Assembly: GCF_902833905.1 (NCBI RefSeq)
Contig: NZ_CADFGP010000067.1
Location: forward strand, 1 to 35,143
Direction of reading: 5' to 3'
Source of the DNA: Paraburkholderia tuberum STM678
GTDB taxonomy: Bacteria > Pseudomonadota > Gammaproteobacteria > Burkholderiales > Burkholderiaceae
Length of the DNA: 35,143 bases
Below, one piece after another: positions 8,470 through 16,584 of the stretch (positions are counted from its first letter, which is position 1; each line of letters begins with the position of its first letter). Below the pieces are notes generated by a model. It was given only the letters and a program-made list of their open reading frames with translations, was not told the origin of the DNA and searched no databases. Position numbers and translations under genes: made by a program.

Positions 8470-8928
8470 TTATTTGACGGTGGCGAGCGATACGGCCGCT
8501 TCGACGATGCGCTCGTAGCCCGTGCACCGGCACAGGTTTCCGGACAACGCGGCCTTGATTTCCTTGCGCGTGGCGCCGGGAACGCGCGCCAGAAAGGCGG
8601 TCAACGTCATGACCATGCCGGGAAAGCACATTCCGCACTGCACGGCATCATGCGCTTCGAGCGCCGCTTGCATCGCGGACAAGTCCCCGTCTTTCGCCAG
8701 CGATTCGACGGTGACGACTTCGTGGTCCGCGAGAGTGCCGATCGGCGTCAGGCACGAGACGGCCGGCTTCCCGTCGACGAGCACCGTGCAGGCGCCGCAA
8801 AAGCCTTCGCGACAGACGGGCTTGACGCCGGTCAGAAAGAGCTCGTCGCGCAATACATCGATGAGCGGCGTCAGGGGGCCGCCGCGTACCGCGCATTCCT
8901 CGCCGTTGACTTTCAGGCAGATCGACAA
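8470..8928 (-). CDS. Molybdenum hydroxylase 2Fe-2S subunit
   Basis: A 152-residue small subunit with both 2Fe-2S clusters: the plant-ferredoxin type (C39, C44, C47, C59 in CREGFCGAC and SCLTP) and the helical type (C98, C101, C133, C135 in CGMC and LCRC). The start is probably TTG at 8928, because GGAGG lies 5 bases upstream. A GTG two codons earlier (8934) overlaps the FAD-subunit stop but has no room for a ribosome site. Longer upstream frames overlap the FAD gene and show no homology. It transfers electrons from the Mo centre to FAD. The placement between the FAD and Mo genes is the normal CoxM-S-L order. Confidence 0.9.
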   Translation of the reverse strand: MSICLKVNGEECAVRGGPLTPLIDVLRDELFLTGVKPVCREGFCGACTVLVDGKPAVSCLTPIGTLADHEVVTVESLAKDGDLSAMQAALEAHDAVQCGMCFPGMVMTLTAFLARVPGATRKEIKAALSGNLCRCTGYERIVEAAVSLATVK

Positions 8929-8930
8929 TT

Positions 8931-9809
8931 TCACCTCCCCTGTTGTTTCTCGAGTTGCGCCTGGATGTCGGCGACCGCGCGATGGAGGAGCGCCGGAAGG
9001 ACCTGGGTACGGTACCAACCCGGCGCCTCGACACCATCGCGACCTTTGAAGACGCGCAGATGCTGCGCGCCGATAAGCTTCGCGCGATCCGCGTCCAACG
9101 GACCTCCCACGAGCGCATTCTCCAGCTCGGGCCATTGGCGGGACCGCTCTTCGACCGAGCCGACGGCGACAGTCGCGTGGCTCACGCGGCCATCCGGAGC
9201 GACTTCGAGCGCCGCGCTGACGATAGCGACCGGATAGTCGCCCGCCTTGCGCAAAGGAAGCCTCGCATGCGCCGAGTAGTGGGCCCGCCGCGGTATCGAT
9301 ATGCGGCGCACGATGGCACCCGGCTCGAGCGACGCCCTCGCCTGCAGGAACGCTTCAACGGAAGTTCTCGACGATCCGTTCACGGTCGCCAGTTCGACCT
9401 CGGCCGCGAGGCTCATCAACGCGGGCACGAGATCGGCCGCGGGGAAGCCGGCCGAGCATAAGTTGCCTCCTATCGTCGCGACACCACGAACGGCAGGATT
9501 CGCCGATTTCGCTGCCGCATCGGTCAATACTTTCAACGACGGAACGCTGCCGAGCATCGCTGCCAACGCCTGATGGGTCACGCTGGCGCCAATGCTGATT
9601 TCGCGCTCGGTGACATCGATGGCGTTCATCTCCCCGATCGCCGCGAGCGACACGTAGGCCTTCTTCAGCGGCGCGCGCCTGACAGGCGCGCGCATGATCC
9701 ATGTTGCGCCGGCGATGGGCTCGCCATCGTGACCATAGTCGTGCAACGCCGTGACTGCCTCTTCGACCGTTTTGGCCACGTACAGATGAGGGGCGCGCTT
9801 CGAAAGCAT
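8931..9809 (-). CDS. Molybdenum hydroxylase FAD-binding subunit
   Basis: A 292-residue medium subunit of the CoxM/XdhB type (CoxM is about 288). The FAD contacts are recognisable: IAGATWIMR in the position of the usual GGTDL loop, and GVATIGGNLCSAGFPAADLVPAL with the conserved TIGGN and the A-x-D-x-x-P-A-L helix. The CO-dehydrogenase flavoprotein C-terminal domain follows. AAGGA lies about 10 bases before the ATG at 9809. The stop codon lies 2 bp ahead of the small-subunit TTG start, indicating tight coupling. It accepts electrons from the 2Fe-2S subunit and passes them to the respiratory chain or another acceptor. Confidence 0.9.
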   Translation of the reverse strand: MLSKRAPHLYVAKTVEEAVTALHDYGHDGEPIAGATWIMRAPVRRAPLKKAYVSLAAIGEMNAIDVTEREISIGASVTHQALAAMLGSVPSLKVLTDAAAKSANPAVRGVATIGGNLCSAGFPAADLVPALMSLAAEVELATVNGSSRTSVEAFLQARASLEPGAIVRRISIPRRAHYSAHARLPLRKAGDYPVAIVSAALEVAPDGRVSHATVAVGSVEERSRQWPELENALVGGPLDADRAKLIGAQHLRVFKGRDGVEAPGWYRTQVLPALLHRAVADIQAQLEKQQGR

Positions 9810-9861
9810 GCGGCGGTGTCCTTTAATGGGCTATGTGTTGCGAGAGAGACGAGCGCCTGGT

Positions 9862-10884
9862 CTACGACGGCTGACCGGCACCGACATCGCACACGTGTTC
9901 GAGATATCGCTTAGCGGTCGCGACGCCTGCGATAGGCGGTAACTGCACGCCGTTCTTTGCAGCAGTCACCTCCGCGAGGATCGATATCGCAATCTCCGGT
10001 GGCGTTTTGCTGCCGATATAAATGCCGGCCGGCCCGCGCAACCGTGCTATTTGCTCGCCAGTCAGATCGAACTCGGCGAGACGTGCGCAGCGCGCAGCGT
10101 TATTGCGCCGCGAGCCGATCGCACCGACGTAGAACGCCGGCGTTTTCAATGCCTCCATCAGCGCCAGGTCATCGAGCTTGGGATCGTGCGTCAGCGTGAT
10201 CACCGCGCTTCGCGTGTCGAGCTTCATGTCAATCACCGCGTCGTCCGGCATCGTGCGAACCACACGCGCGGACGGAATCGTCCACTCGCTCGAGTACTCG
10301 TCGCGGGGATCGCAAACCGTTATCTGGTAGTCGAGCCCCAATGCGACCTCGGTCAAATAGCGCGACAACTGGCCAGCGCCGATCACGAGCATTCGATAGC
10401 GCGGGCCATGCACGTTGACGAACGCGCGGCCGTCGAACGACACGCAGTCGATCGGCCCCGCGGTCTCGAGCGTGGCGACGCCGCTTTGCATGTCGAGTGT
10501 GCGCTTGATCGTCCTGCCGGTTTCCAGTGCGCCAAGCACAAGCTCGATGCCGCTTCGCACACTCAACGGCTCGAGCACGAGCTCGATGGTGCCGCCGCAC
10601 GGCAAACCGAATCGATGTGCGTCGTCCGCGCTCACGCCGTAGCGGCACACGACCGGAAGCGCTGGCTGAATTTCCGCGGCCTGCACCTTGTGGATCAAAT
10701 CATCCTCGATACATCCGCCCGAGACCGAGCCTGCCAGCGCACCGTCTGCACGGATCGCGAGCATCGCTCCCTCCGGCCTCGGCGACGAGCCCCAGGTCCT
10801 CAACACGGTGACGAGCAGCACTGGCCACCCTTGCTTCAGCCACAAGGCGCTGCGCTTCAGGACTTCGAGATCTACGCTATCCAT
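9862..10884 (-). CDS. XdhC/CoxI-family Mo-cofactor insertion protein
   Basis: A 340-residue protein with the XdhC/CoxI N-terminal domain (TVLRTWGSSPRPEGAM and GSVSGGCIEDDLI) and a C-terminal Rossmann domain (MLVIGAGQLSRYL, then THDPKLDDLAL and FYVGAIGSRR). XdhC proteins bind the molybdenum cofactor, promote its sulfuration and hand it to xanthine dehydrogenase-type enzymes. It is the first gene of the Mo-hydroxylase operon, 52 bp ahead of the FAD subunit, and is transcribed away from the AraC regulator. The ATG at 10884 lacks a good ribosome site but matches the expected family N-terminus. Confidence 0.9.
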   Translation of the reverse strand: MDSVDLEVLKRSALWLKQGWPVLLVTVLRTWGSSPRPEGAMLAIRADGALAGSVSGGCIEDDLIHKVQAAEIQPALPVVCRYGVSADDAHRFGLPCGGTIELVLEPLSVRSGIELVLGALETGRTIKRTLDMQSGVATLETAGPIDCVSFDGRAFVNVHGPRYRMLVIGAGQLSRYLTEVALGLDYQITVCDPRDEYSSEWTIPSARVVRTMPDDAVIDMKLDTRSAVITLTHDPKLDDLALMEALKTPAFYVGAIGSRRNNAARCARLAEFDLTGEQIARLRGPAGIYIGSKTPPEIAISILAEVTAAKNGVQLPPIAGVATAKRYLEHVCDVGAGQPS

Positions 10885-11230
10885 GGTTGAAGATCAGATC
10901 GTCGACGCGTTGCACCGACCGGATGGGTCACCACCGCTCCCTCGCCAGTGCCAAGGGGCAGTTCCGGATTCAGGTTACGAGTCGAAAAATGCCGCTGCCA
11001 GATACATGCGAAGCTTTCGATTCGCGCATTGTGCGGCTGCTGGAAGCAGCACAGCACCCCGTGTTTCGGTAAACACTTCATTCCCCGACCGCTCAAACCC
11101 TTATTGCTCAAGGGTTTTCGGCGTTGTAGAGTCAGTCAAGCTGCTTTTTGGCGCCGCGAAAGATGATCTGTTTCATCTGTTCCTGATCCGCAAGCCTGCA
11201 GTGCCCATTCATCGTTCGAGGTTCGCGATC
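10885..11230. promoter_or_regulatory. Divergent promoter region between Mo-hydroxylase operon and AraC gene
   Basis: A 346-bp gap that must hold promoters for both sides. Two clear inverted repeats are present. GTGTTT-CGGT-AAACAC (11061-11076) has perfect 6-bp arms, and AAACCCTT-N7-AAGGGTTT (11095-11117) has perfect 8-bp arms. Neither is followed by a T tract, so they look more like regulator sites or leader hairpins than terminators. The AraC protein is the likely binder. An open frame running through here in phase with AraC gives no family resemblance and was not taken as its N-terminus. Confidence 0.45.
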
Positions 11231-12211
11231 ATGAGGACTGAGACCACCAAGCCCGCGCCAGTTGCGCCAGCTTCACGGCAGACCTTCAATTTTGAAGTAC
11301 CGGCGTCCGCGCAACGCGGACCCAAGACCCACGAGTGGGCCGATATGGTTCAGAGCAGCTACTTTCCGATGGACGTGAAGATCGGTGCGGATTTTCGCGG
11401 CGGTTCGATCGAGAACATCGATGTCGGCGAACTCCGCGTCTGTACCTTGCACAGCGATCCGATGGTGACGGAGCGCCATCAGTCCTATGCCCGTGCGGAG
11501 GCCGAGGAGTTTTACGTCATCGAAATGCCCGAGTTGAGCCCCGTGCTCATCCAGCAACGCGGACGCGACGCGCTGGTTGCTCCGGGAAACTTCACGCTCG
11601 TGAGCGGAGCGGAGCCTTACCGCTTCGCGAACCCGGCGCACCTTTGCCTACGAACGCTGCGCATCCCGTGCCGGTCGCTGAGGTCGAGATTGCCCAGCGT
11701 GGATGACCGCGTAGCGCTCGTGGCCTCCGCGGCCGAGCCTTGCGCGGCACTCTTTCTCGATTTCGCCGCGTCCTACTTCAGGCATGTCGCGGTGTTACCG
11801 GTCGAGATCCATGCGCGAGTCGAGCAGCAACTGCTCGACCTGCTGATCCTGGCTATCACGGGTGACACGTCAACCAGCAACGAGACTTCCGTGCGCAGCG
11901 GTCACCGGCTTCGCGCGACGAGAATTATTGAACAGCGTTTCTCCGATCCGACCTTGCAGCCGGCCGACGTTGCGCGCGCGGTCGGCGTATCGGAGCGATA
12001 TCTGCAGAAGATATTCGGCGATAGCGGGCAAACGATCACGACCGTCATTCGCAATCGGCGGCTCGCCGAAGCCAAGCGGCTTCTCGCCAACCGGAAACAA
12101 AGCAGGCTCGGCATCACGCAGATTGCGCTGATCGTGGGGTTCTCCGATCCGGCCTACTTCAGCCGGATTTTTCGGCAGGACTGCGGCCATTCCCCCACCG
12201 ACTATCAGTGA
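11231..12211 (+). CDS. AraC-family transcriptional regulator
   Basis: A 326-residue regulator. Residues 1-210 match the cupin-like AraC-binding domain of the type exemplified by the phrase YARAEAEEFYVIEMPELSP. The C-terminal 100 residues carry two helix-turn-helix motifs (LQPADVARAVGVSERYLQKI and ITQIALIVGFSDPAYFSRIF) ending in the standard GHSPTDYQ. The ATG at 11231 is preceded by GAGG at 9 bases and gives a sensible start; longer in-phase starts back to 10688 would overlap xdhC. It is divergent from the Mo-hydroxylase operon and probably activates it, and possibly the distant permease/amidohydrolase genes. Lactam-responsive regulators of amidohydrolase genes in Pseudomonas putida are a suggestive parallel, not proof. 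Confidence 0.9.
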   Translation: MRTETTKPAPVAPASRQTFNFEVPASAQRGPKTHEWADMVQSSYFPMDVKIGADFRGGSIENIDVGELRVCTLHSDPMVTERHQSYARAEAEEFYVIEMPELSPVLIQQRGRDALVAPGNFTLVSGAEPYRFANPAHLCLRTLRIPCRSLRSRLPSVDDRVALVASAAEPCAALFLDFAASYFRHVAVLPVEIHARVEQQLLDLLILAITGDTSTSNETSVRSGHRLRATRIIEQRFSDPTLQPADVARAVGVSERYLQKIFGDSGQTITTVIRNRRLAEAKRLLANRKQSRLGITQIALIVGFSDPAYFSRIFRQDCGHSPTDYQ

Positions 12212-12528
12212 ACGGCAAGACTGAACCGCGACGACGGCCTTAACCGGTTCGATCCCTCCCTTTCCTCTGCCGCCGGGCGACCATCGCCCCTCTTAGCCGG
12301 CGGCTCCAAACAACTGAGCAATGAGCGCCGGCTCGCGCCGAGCCGGCGATTCGTCCGCTCCGCCTCAACCAGGCCGGTCAGGTCCAACACTTTGGACGCT
12401 CGGGGACAAGACCGATTCTTTTCGACTTCGTAGAGTAGTGGCATGGCGGCGCGCCGTCATGGAGACCGGACGCGCGCCGTGCGTAGCCAACCGCTGTCCG
12501 TCACATCGTAGTCGAAAGGATCCGTATC
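12212..12528. promoter_or_regulatory. Intergenic region with GC-rich hairpin and operator-like palindrome upstream of MocR gene
   Basis: No gene is seen. CGCCGGCTCG-CGC-CGAGCCGGCG (12326-12348) has perfect 10-bp arms and is probably the terminator or a stabilising 3' hairpin of the AraC transcript, although no T run follows. GTCCAA-CACT-TTGGAC (12382-12397) is a perfect inverted repeat 132 bp before the MocR start. It could be an autoregulatory site, as MocR proteins commonly bind near their own promoters. A strong ribosome site AAAGGA precedes the MocR ATG at 8 bases. Confidence 0.4.
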
Positions 12529-13920
12529 ATGCTTTCCTTGTCCGCTGACCCGGCCAAATCCCTGACGCAAAAAATCGTCGATCACTTTCATACGCTGATT
12601 TCCGACGGCAAACTCCAATCCGGCATGAAGGTGCCATCGATCCGCAGCTTCGCGGAATCGCACGGCGTCAGCGTCTCGACCGTCGTCGACGCTTACGACC
12701 GCCTCGTGGCCGACGGCTCGCTCGTGCCCCGGCAAAACTCGGGGTTTTTCGTTCGAAGCTTCCAGCATGCGTCGTATCTGAATCAGGAAGCCGTTGCCAA
12801 AGATGGCAGTTCGTTCGACTCGCTGTGGATGCTGAACCGGATCTGGCAAAGCCACTCGGCGGAGATCAACCCAGGCTGCGGGTGGCTGCCCGCGCGCTGG
12901 CTCGACGAGGAGGGTCTGCGCCGCACGCTGCGCAACATGACGCTGCATTCGACAGGATCGCTCACCAGCTATGGCGTGCCGAAAGGTTACCTTCCCCTGC
13001 GCTGGAAGATATCCGACTGCCTGAACCAGCACGAGATCTACTGTCCGCCGGAACAGGTGCTGATGACGAGCGGCGCGGCCCATGCGCTGAGTCTGCTCAT
13101 TCATCATCTGATCAAGCCCGGCGATACCGTGTTCGTCGATTCGCCCGGCTACAGCCTGCTGTTCGCGCATCTGAAGCGCATCGGCGTCAACCTGGTGGGT
13201 GTGCCCCTGACCTCCACCGGAGCCGACCTCGACGCGTTCGCCCAGTTGCTAGCCAAGCACGAACCGAAGGCGTACTTCACGAACCCGCGTCTTCACAATC
13301 CGACAGGCATCTCGTGCTCGCCCGCCACCGCGCACAAGATCCTGCAGCTCGCGGCAAAACATGACTTCCTCATCATCGAGGACGATGTCTGCGCAGACAT
13401 CGACGCGGCGGTACGCCGGCCGCTCGCGAGCCTCGATCAGCTGGAACGCGTGATCTATGTCGGCAGCTTCTCAAAGACGATATCGCCCAGCCTGCGGGTC
13501 GGCTACATCGCGGCTCACCCGGACCTGATCGAGGATCTGGCGCAACTGAAGATGGCGATGGGATTGACGACCTCCGAGATCGGCGAACGCATCGTCTACC
13601 AGGTGCTCGTCGACGGACGCCATCGCAAGCATCTGAAGGGCCTTGGGGCGCAACTCGCGCACGCGCAATGCACCGCGCGGCAGAAGCTCGGCGGCGCAGG
13701 CATGGTCATGTTCAACCAGGCGCCGGAGGGGCTCTTCATCTGGGCCCGCCATCCTCACTATGAAGACTCCCGGGCGCTCTCCAGTCGCGCGCTGGACAAG
13801 GACATCTATCTCGCCCCCGGGCATCTGTTCATGCATGACGAAGAACCCACTCCATGGTTGCGATTCAACGTCGGCTATTGCGACAACAACGCGCTATTCG
13901 AGTTTCTCGCCGCCGCGTGA
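12529..13920 (+). CDS. MocR/GabR-family regulator (GntR HTH fused to aminotransferase fold)
   Basis: A 463-residue fusion typical of MocR proteins. Residues 1-75 are a GntR winged helix (LTQKIVDHFHTLISDGKLQS, then VPSIRSFAESHGVSVSTVV), and residues from about 100 are a class I aminotransferase fold. PLP-site features are present: PTGISCSP, IIEDDVCADID, and the lysine in VGSFSKTISPSLRVG. MocR proteins use PLP plus an amino acid as effector; GabR senses GABA. Because aminotransferase and aldehyde dehydrogenase genes lie 10 kb away, an omega-amino acid such as 5-aminovalerate is a plausible effector, by inference. Its 3' end overlaps the convergent chemotaxis gene by 46 bp. Confidence 0.9.
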   Translation: MLSLSADPAKSLTQKIVDHFHTLISDGKLQSGMKVPSIRSFAESHGVSVSTVVDAYDRLVADGSLVPRQNSGFFVRSFQHASYLNQEAVAKDGSSFDSLWMLNRIWQSHSAEINPGCGWLPARWLDEEGLRRTLRNMTLHSTGSLTSYGVPKGYLPLRWKISDCLNQHEIYCPPEQVLMTSGAAHALSLLIHHLIKPGDTVFVDSPGYSLLFAHLKRIGVNLVGVPLTSTGADLDAFAQLLAKHEPKAYFTNPRLHNPTGISCSPATAHKILQLAAKHDFLIIEDDVCADIDAAVRRPLASLDQLERVIYVGSFSKTISPSLRVGYIAAHPDLIEDLAQLKMAMGLTTSEIGERIVYQVLVDGRHRKHLKGLGAQLAHAQCTARQKLGGAGMVMFNQAPEGLFIWARHPHYEDSRALSSRALDKDIYLAPGHLFMHDEEPTPWLRFNVGYCDNNALFEFLAAA

Positions 13921-15161
13921 GCGGTTCCTTTTGGAGCGTGTTTCGCACCTTGCCGGCGCGCGAGTTCGGACTGGATCTTCATGACCGACTCCGTTGCCTC
14001 GCGGGTGCGTGTCGATAACTGCCGCACCTCGCCGGCGATCACGGAGAAGCCGCGGCCCGCGGTTCCGGCCCGAGCGGCCTCGACTGCGGCATTCAACGCA
14101 ACCAGATTCGTCTGACGCGCAATGCCGCCGATGGTCGATACGATCTCGCCGATCTCCTTGATGCTCTCGAGCATGCTCGCCTTGAATACCTCCTCGGCGG
14201 CGCCGAGTTCCTGCGCAATCCTGGCCGCATGAATGTCCGTCAGCACCCCGACGGTCCTCAATGGCGCGCCATGCTTGTCGCGAACGCTCTGGCCTCGCGC
14301 GCGCACCCAACGGTATTCGCCGTTCTTGCAGCGCAGGCGATATTCGACTTCATACCCGGTACGCCCTGAACGGTCGGACAAATGCGCGATGAACGCCTGC
14401 CCGGCACGTTCGCTGTCTTCCGGATGAAGCCTTGACGTCCAGCTCTCGGCAACATCGGGGAACTCCGCGATAGAAGAGAAGCCGAGTAGCTGCCGGACCT
14501 GATCGGACCACCAGAAGACGTTCTTCGGATTGAGCGGATCGCCGGCGATGACCTCGATATCCCAAATGCCATCGGCAAGCAGCTCCCGCGACAACTCGAA
14601 CCGAGCCCGCATTTTCTCGAACTCGTGATGGCGCTGCGAGGCTTCGTCGATATCGGCAAGCGTGCCGATCACGGTGAAGCCGCTTTGCCCGTCCCCGTCC
14701 GCAGGCCGTTCGTAGCATCCGGCAATGCGCATCTCATACATGCGATATCCGCCGCGGCGATGTTTGGCCCGGTGAACCACTGTCGTCGTCACGTTGGACT
14801 TCCCTTCGGCCGCAGATCGCCATGCCGTAAGCAACGCAATCTGGTCGTCCGGATGCACGCACGCGATCCATGCGTCGAGCACGGGATAAAATTCGTCGTG
14901 GCCATACCCCAGCAATTCGCAGAACCGCTCGGACCACGCGCTCGCCGTTTTGCCGATTGGCGACGCATCATCGGCCAGGTGAACCTCCCACCACCCGCAA
15001 TCCATCGCCCGTTGCATCGCTTCGAGCCGGACCCTGAGCGCGTCGTTCTCCCGCTCGAGCAGTTCGCCCTGCTCTCGCAACGTCGAGATGCTCGAAATCA
15101 GCAGGTCCTGATTGTCGTTCCTTGCCGACTCAGGCCCACTACGCTGGCCGAACCATTTCAT
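13875..15161 (-). CDS. Soluble PAS-domain methyl-accepting chemotaxis protein
   Basis: A 428-residue cytoplasmic transducer with no membrane segment and no HAMP. A short N-terminal coiled coil (LREQGELLERENDALRVRLE) is followed by two PAS/PAC units (about residues 45-165 and 175-300; the second contains WWSDQVRQLLGF and YRLRCKNGEYRWVRARG). The short signalling tip contains GIARQTNLVALNAAVEAARA and GRGFSVIAGEVRQLS. The ATG at 15161 was chosen because GGAGG lies 5 bases upstream; the longer frame to 15206 has no such site. It is likely a redox, ligand or metabolic-state sensor acting through CheW/CheA. The last 46 bp overlap the end of the convergent MocR gene, and the C-terminal tail after the tip is low-complexity (KHAPKGTAHAAARNSNSA). 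Confidence 0.87.
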   Translation of the reverse strand: MKWFGQRSGPESARNDNQDLLISSISTLREQGELLERENDALRVRLEAMQRAMDCGWWEVHLADDASPIGKTASAWSERFCELLGYGHDEFYPVLDAWIACVHPDDQIALLTAWRSAAEGKSNVTTTVVHRAKHRRGGYRMYEMRIAGCYERPADGDGQSGFTVIGTLADIDEASQRHHEFEKMRARFELSRELLADGIWDIEVIAGDPLNPKNVFWWSDQVRQLLGFSSIAEFPDVAESWTSRLHPEDSERAGQAFIAHLSDRSGRTGYEVEYRLRCKNGEYRWVRARGQSVRDKHGAPLRTVGVLTDIHAARIAQELGAAEEVFKASMLESIKEIGEIVSTIGGIARQTNLVALNAAVEAARAGTAGRGFSVIAGEVRQLSTRTREATESVMKIQSELARRQGAKHAPKGTAHAAARNSNSALLSQ

Positions 15162-15298
15162 GCATACCTCCGTCGATGATTGCAACCTGGCCTCGCGAAC
15201 CTGCACGTTGTTGACGAGGCATCACACTGCCTATCCCTTCAAAACCGGACGCATGCGCACCGAAGCAGCATGCGTCCCGCCGCCGCGAAGAACCTCGA

Positions 15299-16435
15299 TC
15301 AGAATGAATGCGTGATCCCGAGGCGCGTCGCGACTTGCCGCTTCGAGCTCGACGGATTGAAGCCCGCGATCTGCGCAACCGTCGCATCGCCCTGCGCGTT
15401 TTGGCCGGCTGCCATCGCATAGACCGACGTGCGCTTCGACAACGCATATTGCGCGATCAGGTTGATCTGCTCGTACTTGGGCGACTTGTCCGTCGCATCG
15501 TCGTGGCCGACGGTGTAGGTCAACCCGCCACCAACCACGAGCGCAGCCGTCACCTGATACGATCCGGACAACTCGTAGTTCTGGAACGTCAGATTGGCTC
15601 CGCCGGCTTTCGGACGAAACACCGTGTTCGAAAAATTCGCGGACACCTTGAACGCCCCCTGCTTGTAGGCCGTGCCCAAAGCAAGCACGGATTGACTGCG
15701 CGCAGCGGCCAGCGCATCGCCATAGACCGCGTTGGCGAAGCCGCCGCCCGACACGTAGCCCGCGACGGCCGTCGACGGATCGCTGATATGCAAGTAGCCG
15801 ACAGCGGCGCTCGCGTTCGCGCCGTTGTAGGCAACCGCGGCGCTGTAAGTCGAGTTTGTCGAGAACTGCCCTGCGATGCCGCCCGGCGAGTAATGCCCTT
15901 CGAACGTCGCCCCGCCGAGCGTCGGACTCACATATTTGATTGCGTTGGGTACGGAGAACCCGTTGTCGAGGTTGTCCATGTCGTTGGGGTGCGCGAAATA
16001 CCAGCCGCCGTATTGACCGTTCAGCGTGAACGGCTCCAGCAAATCGACGTTCGCATCCCACTGCCGGCCGAACGTGAGCGTCCCCAACCGGTTCGACGAC
16101 AAGCCGACGTACGCGTTGCGCGAAAACGCGAGCCCGCCGCCAAGCCCACCGGTAGCCGCATCGAAGCCGCTCTCGAGACGGAACACCGTCCGCAGGCCGC
16201 CGCCGAGGTCTTCCTCGCCCTTCAGTCCCCAGCGGCTCCCGAGCGGCACGCCGCTTTGCATCTGGACCAGCTTGGCACCGCTTCCCGCGATCGCCGTCCC
16301 GCTCGACGCTTTGCTCACATTGTTCGCATAGTCAATGCCGAGATCGACGATACCGTATAACGTCACCGTGCTTTGCGCGCGTGCCCCCAAGGAGATCAGC
16401 GCAAGCGTTGCCCCTACCACTGCAGCCTTTTTCAT
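15299..16435 (-). CDS. Gram-negative porin (Burkholderia type)
   Basis: A 378-residue outer-membrane porin. A signal peptide is clear (MKKAAVVGATLALISLGARA, cleaved before QSTVTLYG). The mature protein has the betaproteobacterial porin hallmarks: TLYGIVDLGIDY, SRWGLKGEEDLGGGL, FRLESGFD, RNAYVGLSS..LGTLTFGRQ, and a terminal GITHSF ending in phenylalanine for BAM recognition. The ATG at 16435 was preferred to a GTG one codon upstream. It probably forms a general diffusion trimer. Its position beside the permease suggests it supplies the substrate of this region across the outer membrane, but general porins of this type are common in such clusters. Confidence 0.93.
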   Translation of the reverse strand: MKKAAVVGATLALISLGARAQSTVTLYGIVDLGIDYANNVSKASSGTAIAGSGAKLVQMQSGVPLGSRWGLKGEEDLGGGLRTVFRLESGFDAATGGLGGGLAFSRNAYVGLSSNRLGTLTFGRQWDANVDLLEPFTLNGQYGGWYFAHPNDMDNLDNGFSVPNAIKYVSPTLGGATFEGHYSPGGIAGQFSTNSTYSAAVAYNGANASAAVGYLHISDPSTAVAGYVSGGGFANAVYGDALAAARSQSVLALGTAYKQGAFKVSANFSNTVFRPKAGGANLTFQNYELSGSYQVTAALVVGGGLTYTVGHDDATDKSPKYEQINLIAQYALSKRTSVYAMAAGQNAQGDATVAQIAGFNPSSSKRQVATRLGITHSF

Positions 16436-16584
16436 CACTTTCTAGCCTATCGTTGTCGGTTTGCGTCCCGAAATGGACGCGATTTAATTGCTTTGCTTTA
16501 CGCCCGCTCCGACCGTCTTGAGACGGCCGAAGCTCGCGTTGGATGTCTTATCGTTTTGCCAGGCGTGCCGACGCTCGGTTCGCG

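Noticed and set aside
6094..8928. Aerobic carbon monoxide dehydrogenase (CoxMSL)
   Set aside because: Gene order and CoxD/CoxE/XdhC neighbours fit, but the large subunit lacks the AYXCSFR copper loop. Called a Mo hydroxylase of unknown substrate.
10688..11230. N-terminal extension of the AraC protein
   Set aside because: The frame is open but overlaps xdhC on the other strand and shows no domain; the ATG at 11231 gives the normal family length.
12326..12348. Classical rho-independent terminator
   Set aside because: The stem is strong but no T run follows on either strand, so it is listed only as a hairpin.
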